Source of the DNA: Heterohyrax brucei | Taxonomy: Eukaryota > Chordata > Mammalia > Hyracoidea > Procaviidae | NCBI GenBank assembly: GCA_028571685.1 | Contig: CM053142.1 | Coordinates: forward strand, 71,697,296-71,761,295 | Reading direction: 5' to 3' | Length of the DNA stretch: 64,000 nucleotides | Part shown: one piece after another, positions 22,889-35,016 of the stretch | Numbering within the stretch: the first letter of the stretch is position 1 | Layout of the letters: the number at the start of each line of letters is the position of its first letter | Translations under genes and position numbers: made by a program | Notes under the pieces: generated by a model | Told to the model about the DNA's origin: nothing | The model's database searches: none | Seen by the model: only the letters and a program-made list of their open reading frames with translations

Positions 22889-22934
22889 GTCCAGATCTGT
22901 ATTATGATTTGTGGTAGGTCAACAGAACTTGCTT

Positions 22935-23176
22935 AATATTGTTAAGGCACAGGTAAGTAGAATTCAGGTGACTTATTCTAATACATGGATTTTATATCTT
23001 TTATCTTCACTCTTCTCTGAGTGGAGTCACTGGAGATTTCTTATATCATAGATTCAAATAGCAAAAATATACAGTTCTTAGGAGACAGATTAGTCCGTAA
23101 TTCATACTACACCAGCGAGGCCATGGAAGATATGCCTTTTGTATGTCCTTTTCCCTGTGATTTCTGACTCCTGTAG
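22935..23176. other. Downstream of the lectin exon; no further exon seen
   Basis: I looked for the next lectin exon, which would contain a W-(I/L)-G-L motif, here and throughout 23-37 kb and did not see one. Confidence 0.4.
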
Positions 23177-23320
23177 AACTAGACAGTGGTTAAGCATTTG
23201 GCTGCTAACCAAGAGGTAGACTATTTGAATCCACCAGTGACTTCTTGGAAAGGATAGTTCTGCTCCATCCAATAGGAGGGCTGAGTTGGAGTCATCTCCA
23301 TGGCAATAGGTTTGGTTTCA
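23177..23320 (+). mobile_element. AfroSINE, plus strand
   Basis: Head AGTGGTTAAGCATTTGGCTG, middle TTTGAATCCACCAGTGAC, tail GGCAATAGGTTTGG. It is followed almost at once by a minus-strand copy (23346), giving an inverted SINE pair. Confidence 0.85.
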
Positions 23321-23345
23321 GTTTTGGGGGAATTAGAAATAAATC

Positions 23346-23500
23346 GAAACCAAACCTGTTGTCATCAGCTGATTCTGATTCACAGGGACCCTATGCAACA
23401 GAATAGAACTGTTCCACAGGGCTTCCAAGGAGCCACTGGTGAATTCTGACCTTTATGTTAGTAGCTGACCTTCCAACCACTGTGCCCTGAGGGCTCAGAG
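23346..23500 (-). mobile_element. AfroSINE, minus strand
   Basis: Starts AAACCAAACCTGTTGTCATC and ends CCACTGTGCCCTGAGGGCTC. Paired head to head with the plus-strand copy at 23177-23320. Confidence 0.85.
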
Positions 23501-26172
23501 AACTACAAACGGGACAGTAATGTTTCACCTCCAGATGGAGGCATATTTTAACGGACCACACATGACAATCCCGTTTAATCTATTAAACCCAACATACAAA
23601 GAAACAGACCTGATAAAGTTACCATACTCCTCATGACTATTTTGTTGCTGTTGCTTCTGCTATTTAAATTATTCTTGCCTTCTTTTTATGCGAATTAATA
23701 CAATTTGTTTTTTAAGTTTCAACCTAAATGCTACTTTGAAATTTTTGCTTCCAGCACAATGAACTGAATTAATGGCTTTCTCTTTCAAACTCTCACATTA
23801 TTAATTTCTAGTCACTATCTATGAAAAAGACTGTCTTCTATGCTGTATTTCTAGTTTCTTGATGATAGAAAATATTTCTTGCTTATCTTTGTATATCTGG
23901 TACCTTTTATTCTAATGCAATTCAGTCATCCACTTATAAGCTGTTAGATTACTGTCTGATGAATGAATGAATACTGAATCACCCTCACTAAAAAGTCTAT
24001 ATAAAATTAGATGAATATATAGTCAAATATATAATTGAGATAAATTCCCAGAGAAATTTGCCCATGGATTGTTCTGTTCTCAGTGTCACTAAGAATTTTC
24101 ACATGATACCCCACTGCAAGTGAATTTCTTTTTTTTTAACAGTGAGGGGCAGTTCATGACATCTTTTTGTTACTCTAGTCGGTGTAAAAGCTTTTTACTA
24201 TTTATTTATTCCTTTGGTAATTTTGTTTTCCTCAATGCCGTTTAATGAATATAATTTACATGCCGCCAATAACAAAACTGTATCTATTTAGGAGCATAGC
24301 AAATGTCTTTTGTTCAAAAGTGTGAATTCCTTTTCCTCTAATAACACTTGTCTGGACACTAAAGATTACATCGTGGTCTAATGTTTTGATTCATTCCTTA
24401 CCCTTCATGTTATACGAGCTGAGTTTTCATGGCTTGTCAATATACATTATTTCTACCTTCCCAGTAGAAACGAGAGATTTCTTTACCCTTAAAGTCAATA
24501 AAGTGTTACATCAAGAATCCATTTTATATTCAGTAAAAAATTAGATCAAAGAAAATTTTGATAATCGTTCTTTAAGTTCTCAGTAGCTGCTATAGGTCCA
24601 GAACACACCTCCAAATTTGAACCAAGAAAGGAATATTAAGTCTATGACATTATGGACACTTGATGCTTACAGGTGTCTTGTTATGATATTCAATTTTATT
24701 CAATATTATTACATTAAATTTCTTTGTATGAGTCAGTTTTTATAGTTTTAGTACAACCAGAGGACAGACATATGACATGGCTCTCAACCCAACACTTGTT
24801 AACTTTTCTGGGACAATTCAAGTTTTTATATTTTGTGGTAGCATGTTATCAGTTAGTAACCATTCATTATCAATTTTTCACTTCCAAATGGGGTTCAAAT
24901 TTGTACAATACCCTTTACGGTGGTCAAAGGCCTGGATGCATGGCTAACATTAACATCCTTCTGTATGTGAGACTTCTGAGACACTGTAAGTATCAGGAGT
25001 CATTTCTGTCTTGTATTCTTTGTGCTAAGAAACCTCCCTATCATCTACTAAAGCCCAAGAGTAAGCATTATCCTTTAGTTAAATATTGATTATATCTGGT
25101 AATTCAAGTAAATATTCTTAAGTGTTTTCTAAGAGTTGCATTTGGCTAAATGCTTGAGAAAAAACTAAAAGTCCTGCCCTCAAAGTCTTTAAAATGTTTA
25201 TAACATAAGACGAAGCATAACAATAAATCAAGAATTATACAAATAGTTATTGAACTGTAGTCATAGTAATATATATACCACAAACAAAAAGTACAGTACT
25301 CCAAAATGATAGAGATGGCTTGAAAGTGAAATGAGAAACAAATAAAACTTAAGTCCAGATTATTCTCTTAAGAATCTTAGAAGTCGTTGGAAGGCAAGAT
25401 ATCTTTGATATCTCAAGAGAAAAACTCAAATACCACAGCACACTTTTAAGACATCATTACTTAATTCAAGACAGTACCCAGTGAAAAGGGAAGTGTCAAA
25501 AGAACAGACCACAAGCATGCAAACTGCAGTAGAGTGGGAGTCTCAGCAGAACGGATAGCCTTGAGAGAATGAGAACTAGTCTACTACGAATGGAGAAAAA
25601 TAAATTAGAGTCTTTGAAGAAAAAGACATAATGGTAGTTTAGGGAGTAGAAACTTAAGAAGTCATCTGATTTCTTTTTTGCATACCAAATAGGAAGCTGA
25701 AACATGAACATCTCCTGAATGTTTTCGTGACAGTGTTAAGTAAAAAGCTGGAGAATAATAAAGAAGAGTTTTAAATCCCCCTTGGGGAAAGGGAATAATA
25801 AGCTAAGAAGAGGTGAAAGTATTGTTGAGTGATAATTTTTATTGGCATGAACTCTCGGGCATACAAAGGAGCTGTAACTGGTGTGTTCCTTTTGTTTGTA
25901 GTTAGTCATCCGTTGTCTTCCGTTATCTAATAATTCCTTGGTGGATCTGAACTGTACTCTTGACAAGAAAAATTAGAGAGCAGAGAACGGTTCAAAGTTC
26001 TGCATTACCCTGTGAGTCCCTGTCTTTTCCTTCCTGTAAATAAACAAATGGAATATCTAGTATGTTAATGTTTCTCTGACAATCATTATCCACATATGAT
26101 TAGAGATGTGTACACAGAAGATAAGAAATTTGGGAAACAATTATCTAGTCTCCAGGCAATCCTTTTTCTGCC

Positions 26173-26194
26173 AAAAAAAAAAAAAAAAAAAAAA
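26173..26194 (+). repeat. A22 run
   Basis: Pure A run after CTTTTTCTGCC. It could be the tail of an unrecognised retroposon or a simple repeat; no flanking duplication was seen. Confidence 0.6.
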
Positions 26195-26405
26195 TCAATT
26201 TTATATAAAGGCCCTTCTTGGAATTCAGAGTACAAACAGCACAATTTCAGGAGTTGTGCTATGCACCCCTGCCATCCCTTTCACACTATGCTTCATCTCT
26301 TTCTAGGATGGGCACTAAAAATAGTGACAAAGTAAAAGCAAACAGTCAAATAAGGGTCAAAAGATTTTACCCTCTGTGATACGACAAAAATGTTACCCTG
26401 GAGCC

Positions 26406-26427
26406 AAAAAAAAAAAAAAAAAAAAAA
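26406..26427 (+). repeat. A22 run
   Basis: Pure A run after CCTGGAGCC and followed by CCCCG. It is the same length as the run 230 bp upstream. Confidence 0.6.
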
Positions 26428-27419
26428 CCCCGCTTTGTTCTTCTCACTTTACTTATTGTTTAAATATTATAAGCTTATATAATTTGCTAAATGAAGAATA
26501 TCATAGTATTTTAATGGATTGTGATCACAGCGACTATGTGATCTATTGTCCAAACAGTTTTTGTAGTAAAAAAGATGCATTATTGATAATTACACCAATA
26601 CATCAGGAGTGATCAAGAAGTGTCCTGGACAAGAGAGGATGTATAGTCGTCATGGAAATAATGATACTTTATCCAGTGATTTGTTGGGTTAACTTGGATA
26701 CAAGAGGTTGAGTGACAGCTGGAAGTTCCATACAGTTGAGAGCTCTGGCGACTTCTTATTACAGTGGAAGGAATCACCGAGGCTGCTGCCACTTGGTTCT
26801 TGTAACTAAAATAATCTAACAAGAAATAAAAGATAAGCTTGGGAAATAACAGATTGGATTTCTGATATACTTGTCTGGTTTTAAAAATAGATAAGCAATC
26901 GTCTTTTATTTATTTTTTTGTAGATCTGGAACCCCCATAACTATTTGGAGTGTTGAAACATTGAAATATGCGGTAAAGGAAAAACAACTGTATTATTTAT
27001 GTCTACATGTTCATTGAATAAGAATTCTCAGTGCTGAGCTACAAAAAGACTTCGAGAGAAGTGACAAGATGGGTCACTGATCATTGTGAAAATCTGTTAG
27101 ACATATTGGTGAAGTTTGTACGTTATGCAATTATTCATGGTTAAAATACAGTAGTAAATAAAAACTAGGCTGTGTTTGTGGGAGACTAATGTTGTTTAAG
27201 TGAGCTATGGTCACTGAAATCCATGCACATGAAAATCACTCAAAAGGAGAACAGCCTCTGCTTCCAATAGAAATTGGCTGTATATAATTATGACTCCTGT
27301 TTTAAAATTAGTAGTCTCTCCATTAATCTTAAGCTCACTATTCTGTCTGTATAAGGTAGTGGATATTAAAAACAGCTTTGTCTTTTTCCTCCTGTTGCTC
27401 AGCATGTGCCAGAAATATG

Positions 27420-27740
27420 CTAAAATGTTTTTATTAACCTTTCTTAAAAAAAACTTTTTTTATCGTACTAAATATATACATATAACAAAACATTCCCTTT
27501 CTCAATATTTTTTAGGTGTGCTTTTCAGTGATATTAATCACACAACCGTCACCACTGTCTTTTTCTAAATTTTTTCTATGACTTGTAACAGAAGTTCAGC
27601 GTCTCCAAGCCATAACTCTGCCTTCCCTTTCCCTATCATTCCTGGTAACCACTAATAGAATTTGGTCTCTAAATATTTGCCTATTCAAAATATTTCATAT
27701 AAGTAGGATCATATAATGTTTGTCTTTTTGTAACTAACTT
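27420..27740 (-). mobile_element. Old L1 (L1M-type) 3' UTR, minus strand, left part
   Basis: Phrases typical of ancient L1 3' ends on the minus strand: CCTGGTAACCACTAATAGAA, TTCATATAAGTAGGATCATA and GTTTGTCTTTTTGT. The next expected phrase (ATTTCACTCAGCATAATGTT) is found at 30808, so about 3.05 kb has been inserted here. Confidence 0.8.
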
Positions 27741-28200
27741 GCTAATGAACCCAGGAAGGTGGGTCCTTATTCTGCACACTTAGGTTTGTGAATAATCTGG
27801 ACACTGGCCTCTGAGAACAGAAAATAACTGTATTGCAAAGTTCAGATCAAGCACCTGGGAGGAGGTTACTCAGATCCACTTCCCCATGCTGCAGGAAAAC
27901 AGGGCTCATGTGTGATCTGAGTGCAAGATAGTGGCTACATAGACATACTTGGGAAGGAAAATTCTAGAAAACAGCCAGGAAATAGGATGTAATATGGGTC
28001 TTGTAGGACCTCTAGCTTCAGAATAGTGTCTGGGTGATAATTTTCCTTCTGATTTATTCTTCCTATTGCTGCATCCCCATTTGAGATCAAATAGCTGTCA
28101 CAATTGGCCCTTCTGGCATGCAGAGCTGCCAACTCCTGCTTGGAATATTTCAAGGGCACCTAGGGTCATGTTTAGTGTGAACTGTTTCCTTTCCTATATG
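27741..28200. other. Unassigned 460-bp block between old L1 and RTE
   Basis: Not part of the old L1 and not alignable by eye to the 5' end of the RTE copy at 51.9 kb. It may be a longer RTE 5' region or another inserted element. Confidence 0.35.
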
Positions 28201-30785
28201 ATCTGTGCCCCTTCTCCACACGTCTGTAATATCTCGTACTATGGGAGCTTGCATGTTGCCACGATGCTAGAAGCTATGCCACCAGTGTTCAATTACCAAC
28301 AGGGTCATACATAGCAGATGCATTTCAGTTGAGCTGCAAGACTAAGATAGACTAGGAGGAAGGACTGAATAGCCTACTTCTTAAAAGAATTAGCCAACAA
28401 AAACCTTACTAATAGCAGCAGAACACTGTCTGATACGGTTCCCGGAGATGAGGCCCCTGGCTGGGGAGGCACTCCCAAGACAGCTGGGAAAGAGCTGCTT
28501 CCTCAATGTACAGTTGACTTTAATGATGTGAAAGGAGTCAAGCTTTTGGGACCTTCCCTTTACTGAAGCGGCATAACTTAAAATGAGAAGAAACCACTAC
28601 AGATATTTATTAATAATCAAAAGATGGAATGTACAATGTGTGAAGCTAGGAAAATTGGAAATTTTCAAAAATGAATTGGAACACAGAAACAGTAACATCC
28701 TATGCACTAGTGAGGTGAAATGGACTGCTATTGGTCCTTCTGAATGGGATGATCAAATGGTCTTCTATGCTGGGAATGACAACTGGAAGAGAATAACATC
28801 AACGTGCCTAGAAGGAAGAGCAGATAACAATTACTCAAATGTACACATCAACCACTAAGGCCAAAGATGAAGAAATTGAATATTTTTACCAACTTCTGAG
28901 GTATCAAGTTGGTTAAACATGCAATCAGAATGCATTGATAATACTGGTGATTAGAATGCAAAAGTCAGAAATAAAGAATTGGTAGTTTGAAAATACAGCC
29001 GTGGTAATAGAAAAAAGAAATGCATGATAGAATTTTACAAGATCAACAGCTTCTTCATTACAAATCGCTTTGTGAAGTTGTAAGATAATATAATGACTTG
29101 TGCAAAGAGCTGGAGATAGAAAACCAACAAAAGGAAGAACACGTATATTTCTCAAGGTGAAAGAATTGAGGAAAACATTCAAGCCTCATGTTGCAATAGT
29201 GAAGGATTCTCTAGGGAAAATATAAAATGATGCAGGAAGCATCAAAAGAAGATTGAAGGAATACACAGTCATACAAAAAAGAATTGGTGACTTTCAACCA
29301 TTTCAAGAAGCAGCATATGGCTGGAAACCAATGACACTGAAGGAAGAAGTCGACGCTGCATTGAAAGCATTGGCAAAAATCAAGTCTCCAGGAATTGATG
29401 CAGTATCATTGGGATGTTTCAACAAATGGATGCAAATCTGGAAGCACTCACTGGTTTATGCCACGGAATTTGAAAGACAACTACCTGGCCAGCCAGTTGG
29501 AAAAGATCCATATGTGCATCTATTCCCAAGTAAGGTGATCCAACCAAATGTGTAAATGATTAAACAATATCAGTAATATCACAAGAAAGCAAAGTTTTGC
29601 TACAGCAGTATAATGGCAGACAACTGCCAGAAATTTAAGGTAGATTCAGAAGATATGGAACCAGGGATACCTGTGCCGATGTCAGATTAATCTTGACTGA
29701 AAGCAGAGGATACCAGAAAGATCTTTACTTATGATATTGACTAGGCAAAAGCATTAGACTGTATGGATGATAGCAAAGTATGGATAACATTGTGAAGAAT
29801 AGGAATTCCAGAACACTTATTTGTGCTCATGAAGAGCCAGTATGCATATCAAAAGAGTCTTTTGAACAGAAAAAGGGACATGGACTGATTTAAAGTCAGG
29901 AGAGGTATTGTATCATTTCACCATTCAATCTTTGTGCTGAGCAAATGATCCAAGAAGCTGGACTTTACAGAGAAAAACGGGGCATCAGAATTGGAGGAAC
30001 ACTCACTAACAACCTACGTTACGTAAATGACACAACATTGCTTGCTGAAAGTAAAGAGGAGTTGAAGCACTTACCCACGAAGAACAAAGACCACAGCCTT
30101 CAGTATGAATTACACTTCAATGCCAAGGGAGCACACATCCTGACAACTGGACCAATAAGCAACATCATGACAAATGGAGAAAAACATTGAAGTTGTCCAG
30201 GATTTCTTTTTATTTGGAGCCACAATTAACACCCGTGGAGACAGCAGTCAGGAAATCAAAAGACACACTGCACCAGGCAAATGTGCTGCAAAAGACCTTC
30301 GAGTTAAAATGTTAAAAAGCAAAGATGTCACCCGAAGGACTAAGGTGCTCCTGACCCAAACCATGATGTTTTCAGTCACTTCATACGTATGTGAAAAATG
30401 GGTGATGAATAAGGAAGACTGAAGAAGACGTACCACTTTTGAACTGTGGTGTTGGAGAAGAATATTGAGTATAGCATCGACTGACAAAAGAACAAATATA
30501 TGTGTCTTGGAGTAAGTACAACCAGAATGCTCACTAGAAGCAAGGATGGCAGGAACATGTTTCACATAGTTTGGACATGTCACCAGGAGGGACCAGTCCT
30601 TGAAGACAGGCTTCATACTTAGGAAAGAGAATGGTCAAAGAAAAGAAGACCCTCAACTAGATGGATTGACAGAGTGGCTACAACAATGGACTCAACTATG
30701 GAGCAGGATGGGGCAGTGTTTTGTTCCTTGTGCATTTAGTCACTATGAGCCAGAACCAACTGGACAGAACCTAACGAAAACCGCC
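28201..30785 (+). mobile_element. RTE-clade (BovB-like) LINE, plus strand, decayed
   Basis: 5' region with CATGCTAGAAGCTATGC-like text shared with the copy at 51.9 kb, then endonuclease remnants (28583-28858, reading ILCTSEVKWTAIG and FYAGNDNWKR; the GDWN motif near 28950 has become a stop). A reverse transcriptase fragment with SPGIDAVSLGCFNK follows (29253-29555), then one with the catalytic box (29945-30190), where the YADD motif is YVND, losing a catalytic Asp. A C-terminal remnant (30174-30720) follows. The 3' tail, ACTATGAGCCAGAACCAACT, is shared with AfroSINEs. It sits inside an older L1 3' UTR and is non-functional. Confidence 0.88.
29945..30190 (+). pseudogene. RTE reverse transcriptase fragment with mutated catalytic box
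   Basis: Reads MIQEAGLYREKRGIRIGG, then NLRYVNDTTLLAES, the RTE motif where Y-A-D-D is expected. The first Asp is replaced by Asn. It ends with TTGPISNIMTNGEKH. The upstream palm lies in other frames. Confidence 0.8.
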
Positions 30786-30789
30786 ACAG

Positions 30790-31300
30790 GGTCAGGTTAC
30801 AGACCTATTTCACTCAGCATAATGTTCACCCGTGTTGCAGCATGTATCAGGACTTCGTTTTTCATTATGTTAGAGTAATGCTTCATTGTATGTTTGAAAA
30901 GATTTTGTTTATCCATTCAGCTGCAGACATTTAGTCTGTTTCTGTATGTCTGCTGTTGTGAATAGTGCTGCAGCAAAAATTAGTGTCCAAGTATTTGTTT
31001 GTGTGCCTAGTATCAGTTCTTTTGAATATACACCTAGTGAAATCACTGTATCGTGTGGTAACTTTATGTTTAACTTTATGAGAAATAACCAAACTCTTTT
31101 CCACAGTAGCTGCACCATTTTACAATCTCACTGGCGATGAATGATGTTTCCAATTTCTCCACAGCCTCAGCAACACCTGTTGTTCTCCTTTTTTTTTTTT
31201 TATCACAGCTATGTTATTGGAGGTGAAGTGGCATCATCTTATGGTTTTGATTTTTATTTGTTTATTGAAACTAAAAACTTAGTTCATCAAAGAATTTTAT
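30790..31300 (-). mobile_element. Old L1 (L1M-type) 3' UTR, minus strand, right part
   Basis: Continues the L1 that stops at 27740: ATTTCACTCAGCATAATGTT, TGTTTATCCATTCAGCTGCA, GCACCATTTTACAATCTCAC and CCAATTTCTCCACAGCCTCA. These are conserved 3'-end phrases of old mammalian L1s. Confidence 0.82.
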
Positions 31301-31343
31301 CTACAGGTTGGGAAAAATTTGGGAGGAGCTGTCTATATATCCT

Positions 31344-31532
31344 AGGAGCCCTGATGGTACAATGGTTAAGCAGTGGTAGGCTAGTCAAAATATTGGTGTT
31401 TCCAACCAACCAGCAGCTCCAAGGGAGAAAAGATCTAGAGATCTGCTCTAGTAAAGATGCAGCCCAGGAAAGCCCATGAGGTCTCTGTTCCATAGAGTCA
31501 CTGTGAGTTGAAATGGATTCAACAACATTCAA
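31344..31532 (+). mobile_element. AfroSINE, plus strand, longer subtype
   Basis: Head AGGAGCCCTGATGGTACAAT, an extended middle (CCAAGGGAGAAAAGATCTAG and GATGCAGCCCAGGAAAGCC) and a tail GTCACTGTGAGTTGAAATGG. Confidence 0.82.
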
Positions 31533-31539
31533 TAACAAC

Positions 31540-34400
31540 TGTATATGTGATAAGTCTTTAACTTGTTTATGTCTTTGTGTCTAAGCGGTGTCTCTTGTAG
31601 TCAATGTATTGATGGGTCATGGTTTTCTAATTCATTCTGCCACCGTTCATTTTTTGACTAGTGAATTTAATCTATTTACATGCAGTGTGATTGACTAAGG
31701 ACATGAATTCCTTGCTGTCATTTTGTTCTACTTTTTTGTGATATTAATGATTTCCTCTAAATTTTCTGTGCTGAGTTCTTTTTGTATATAGATTTTCTTT
31801 TCCTATCCTTTTGTGTTTGTTTTTGTATTTGCAGACAGAGTAATTTTATTTTTCCTTCTTTATTTTGGTGCATAGATTTATTAATATTCTGGAGTTTACT
31901 GTTATCCTCTTAGCTTTAAATCTTATACCATGAAAGTGCCTTGACTTTGTCTTCATTAAGTTCTGTAGATACTACTCCATTTATTCCCAGTTTTTGTTTT
32001 GAAATTGTCATTTACAATTTAACACCTCTGGTTCCCTGCAGTCAGTTTTGTAGCTGCATTTTACTTTTGTGAAATCTTTATCCGAGTGATGCTGTCGTGT
32101 ATCTCCAGTTGTTGTCAGATGTCGTTACTTCTGTATACAAAGGATTCCCTTTAATGTTTCTTGTAAGATGGTTTGTCTTTTACAAATTCCCCTAATTTCT
32201 GCATATTTGGGAATGTCATACTTTTACCATCATTTTGAAAGACTGTTTTGCTACATTCATGATTTATGGTTTGCATTTCTTTTTTCTTTCAGGATTTTAT
32301 ATATGTCATTCCATTTTCATCACCTCTGCATCTTTTCGGACAAGAAGCAAATGCTTAGTCTTATTGCTGCCCCTTTGTAAGGGGTATTTAGTTTTTCACT
32401 GTCTGCTTTCAGAATTCTTCCTTTGTCTTTGGTGTTAGAAAGTTTGATTACGGTATGCTTTGGTGAATTTCTTTTGGGATATGTCCTGTATGAGGTTTTG
32501 GGGGCTTCCTGGGTCAAAACTTTCTCATGTTTCATGATATTTGGGAAGTTGTTGCTAACGAGTTTTCAAAAATTCTCTGCGTACATTTTTTTTTTCTCCT
32601 CTTCTGGAATTTCTCTTACACGTAAACTATTCCTCTGAATGATGTACCATGTAACTCAAGCTGTCTTCATTTCTCTTCATCCTTTTTTCTGATCACTCTT
32701 CAAACCAATTAGTATACAGAAGTCCATCCTCTATTTTGCTGATCCTCTCTTCCATTGATTTATATCTGCTTCTGTGTTCTTCCATTATGTTATCTCTTTC
32801 TGATACTTTCTTGCTAATCTTCTGAAACTCTAGTTGTTGTTTTTTATGGTTTCTAATTGTCAATTGAGCCTGTTATTTTGTTCTTGTATTATTTTCCTGC
32901 ATTCATGTAGAGTTCTCTTCTGAGTTTCCCTTGAGCTTTTTGAGGATCCTAAATCTTTTGAACTATTTTCCGTGTAGTTCTATTATCAGTTCACTATCAG
33001 AAAGATTTTCTTTCTCTTTATTTTGGTCACTTGTTTGAGCTATCTTATTCTATTTGTTCATAAGATTTGATATTGTCTGCTTCCTCCAAAGCTTTAAGGG
33101 ATTCTTTTATTTATTTATACATTTATCAATTGTGCATGTTTGTTTTGTCTTGATTGCTTTGTTTTGATATATAAAGGTAGGTACCTGTACTCAGCTTTTC
33201 ACTAGTCTGGCAGTATGGGAATGCTGGGTACCTAGAACCGGGTAGGTGAGGTGCCGTCAGGGAAGGGGTAGGGTGATAAGTGAGGCAGGCATGCATTGCT
33301 AATTACCAGGTGATTAGGACAGCAATGGTGGACTGGTGAGGTGAATTCACTCCATCAGTCATCAGTATAGCAACGCAAGTGCTCACACTGCCACCACCAG
33401 GTGGGCAGGGTGCAGGTTAATGGGTGAGATCAGTGTGTACCACCACCAGTGGCATGGGAATGCATGTTGCTATTCATTAGGTGCGTGTGGCAGTGGGTAT
33501 GGGGTAACAGTAGGGGTGCATGCACATCACTGGTTGTAGGTGAGTTGGGTCTGGGTCAGGGGGAAAGTTCAGGGCTTATAACACAGTCCTCTGGTGGACA
33601 GGGCAGGTGGAGAGGAAGAGCTTGCACCACTGGTCAGGAGAAGGTGAGGCAAGGTGGGATATGCTCCTCTGGTTACCGGGCAAAGGTACAGAGGCACAGA
33701 GCCACTCCCCATAGGCTGAGGCCTGCAATCAGTACTGGTCTCGAACTTATGTGTGTATAGGGGCACCTGGAGTCTGGTTTGGTAGGGGAATTGCTGTTGA
33801 CAGTGTACAGATCTTTTGCTCTGAGTGTACCACCCACTGTAATGCTTATTAACCACTGCTGGTGAGTAGTCTTGTTTCTGGTTCGTGGCTCTCTCCCTGC
33901 TCTGTGGTTGCCAAGATCCCTGGAACTTTCTCCTGCCTTCCTGTACTTTCCCTTCTTACATCTAGTTCATGGCCTGCTCATCTTGCTTAATCTGAGGTTT
34001 GTCTATACAAGTTCTTTGTCTCCTATTGGGAATCCTGTGAAGTTACCTACCTTGTGTTCGTCAACCATGGTTGCTGCTCCCTGTCTCTCAAGATGGTGCT
34101 ACTGCACTCGGCTGGCTAGCAGGGCACCTCTGATCCATGTCACTCCTTGTTCACTGTTTTAGTTCAGTTTTTCCTCCCTGTTAGTGTTTGATCTAATTCT
34201 TCACCGCTCCTTTTGATGTTCAGGATTTCAAGATTGTCATTTCTATCTGTTTCACTTTGTTTCTCAGGTCTTTGTTACAGGATGGCATGATGCATCTGAC
34301 CAAGCCACCACCGTGGGACATCCCTCTGATAACAATCGAAATACATGAAGAACTCATACAACTTAACAAAAAAAGACAAACTAGTTAATTAAAATTTTTG
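31540..34400 (-). mobile_element. Old L1, ORF2 5' part through ORF1 and 5' UTR, minus strand
   Basis: The minus strand reads as an L1 whose endonuclease to ORF1 region lies at about 31540-33150 (phrases such as GATGGGTCATGGTTTTCTAA and GAATTTAATCTATTTACATG, the complement of the endonuclease/ORF1 border). Past about 33180 there is a GC-richer block (to about 34330) consistent with a 5' UTR. No intact frame. It is more diverged than the 14.5-19.8-kb copy and its 5' limit is not fixed. Confidence 0.62.
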
Positions 34401-34485
34401 TTAAATTGAAATTTATACTGTTTCTGTCTTCTTGTTTTAATGATTTTTTTTTTCTCTGATATTAATTTAGTTTCATTGATATTTT

Positions 34486-34622
34486 GGAACCCTGGTTGTG
34501 TAGTCGTTAAGAGCTCAGGCTGCAAAACCAAAAGACTGGTTCAAATCCACCACTGGCTCCTTGGAAACCTCGTAGGGTTGCTATAAGTCAGAATAGACTT
34601 GAAAGCATTGGGTTTGGTTATT
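34486..34622 (+). mobile_element. AfroSINE, plus strand
   Basis: Head GGAACCCTGGTTGTGTAGTC, middle GGTTCAAATCCACCACTGGC, tail GCTATAAGTCAGAATAGACT then GCATTGGGTTTGGTTA. Confidence 0.88.
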
Positions 34623-35016
34623 TGTTTTTATCATAAATATATATTGAACCAAACAGTTGGAGAAGAGAATTGAAAAAGAAAATGTCCAAGATAATAGGAG
34701 AAAATAAATTATTTAGGGTGAATAGGAAAGAAGATTTAATATAGAAAAGTGAAATAAATGTTTAGGAAAGTGCATCATTACAAGACAGAAGTGTAAAGGA
34801 CAGCAGCAGAAACAAAAATAAACACTTATCAATAGTCTTATCAATAGTCATAGTAGTAGATAGATAAACATTGACTACATATCCTGAAAACGGTAACATG
34901 AAAATACAGGCAACTTTGTATACTTTCTTCTCATAAGTATGAAAGCTTTTCACTGTGAAAGAAGCTTCTTAGCAGATAATACTTATTTGTTGTACACATT
35001 TTCTCATTTTTAAATT
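34623..35016. other. Nothing recognised
   Basis: AT-rich, no gene or repeat recognised. Confidence 0.4.

Larger units (their letters stand above)
23501..27400. other. Long AT-rich stretch without recognised genes
   Basis: Nearly 4 kb with no repeat family or exon I can support. Open frames such as 24724-25089 (121 codons) have no domain, splice or codon signature. The only landmarks are two A runs at 26173-26194 and 26406-26427. Confidence 0.45.

Noticed and set aside
22697..22936. 79-codon frame starting MYIYIIVFIIFFSD, considered as a small secreted lectin with a signal peptide
   Set aside because: The hydrophobic start is the polypyrimidine tract and intron before the splice acceptor at 22736; only the part after DLTC is exon.
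24724..25089. 121-codon open frame, considered as a gene or a missing lectin exon
   Set aside because: No W-(I/L)-G-L or lectin cysteine pattern, no splice signals in the right phase and no domain; likely chance.
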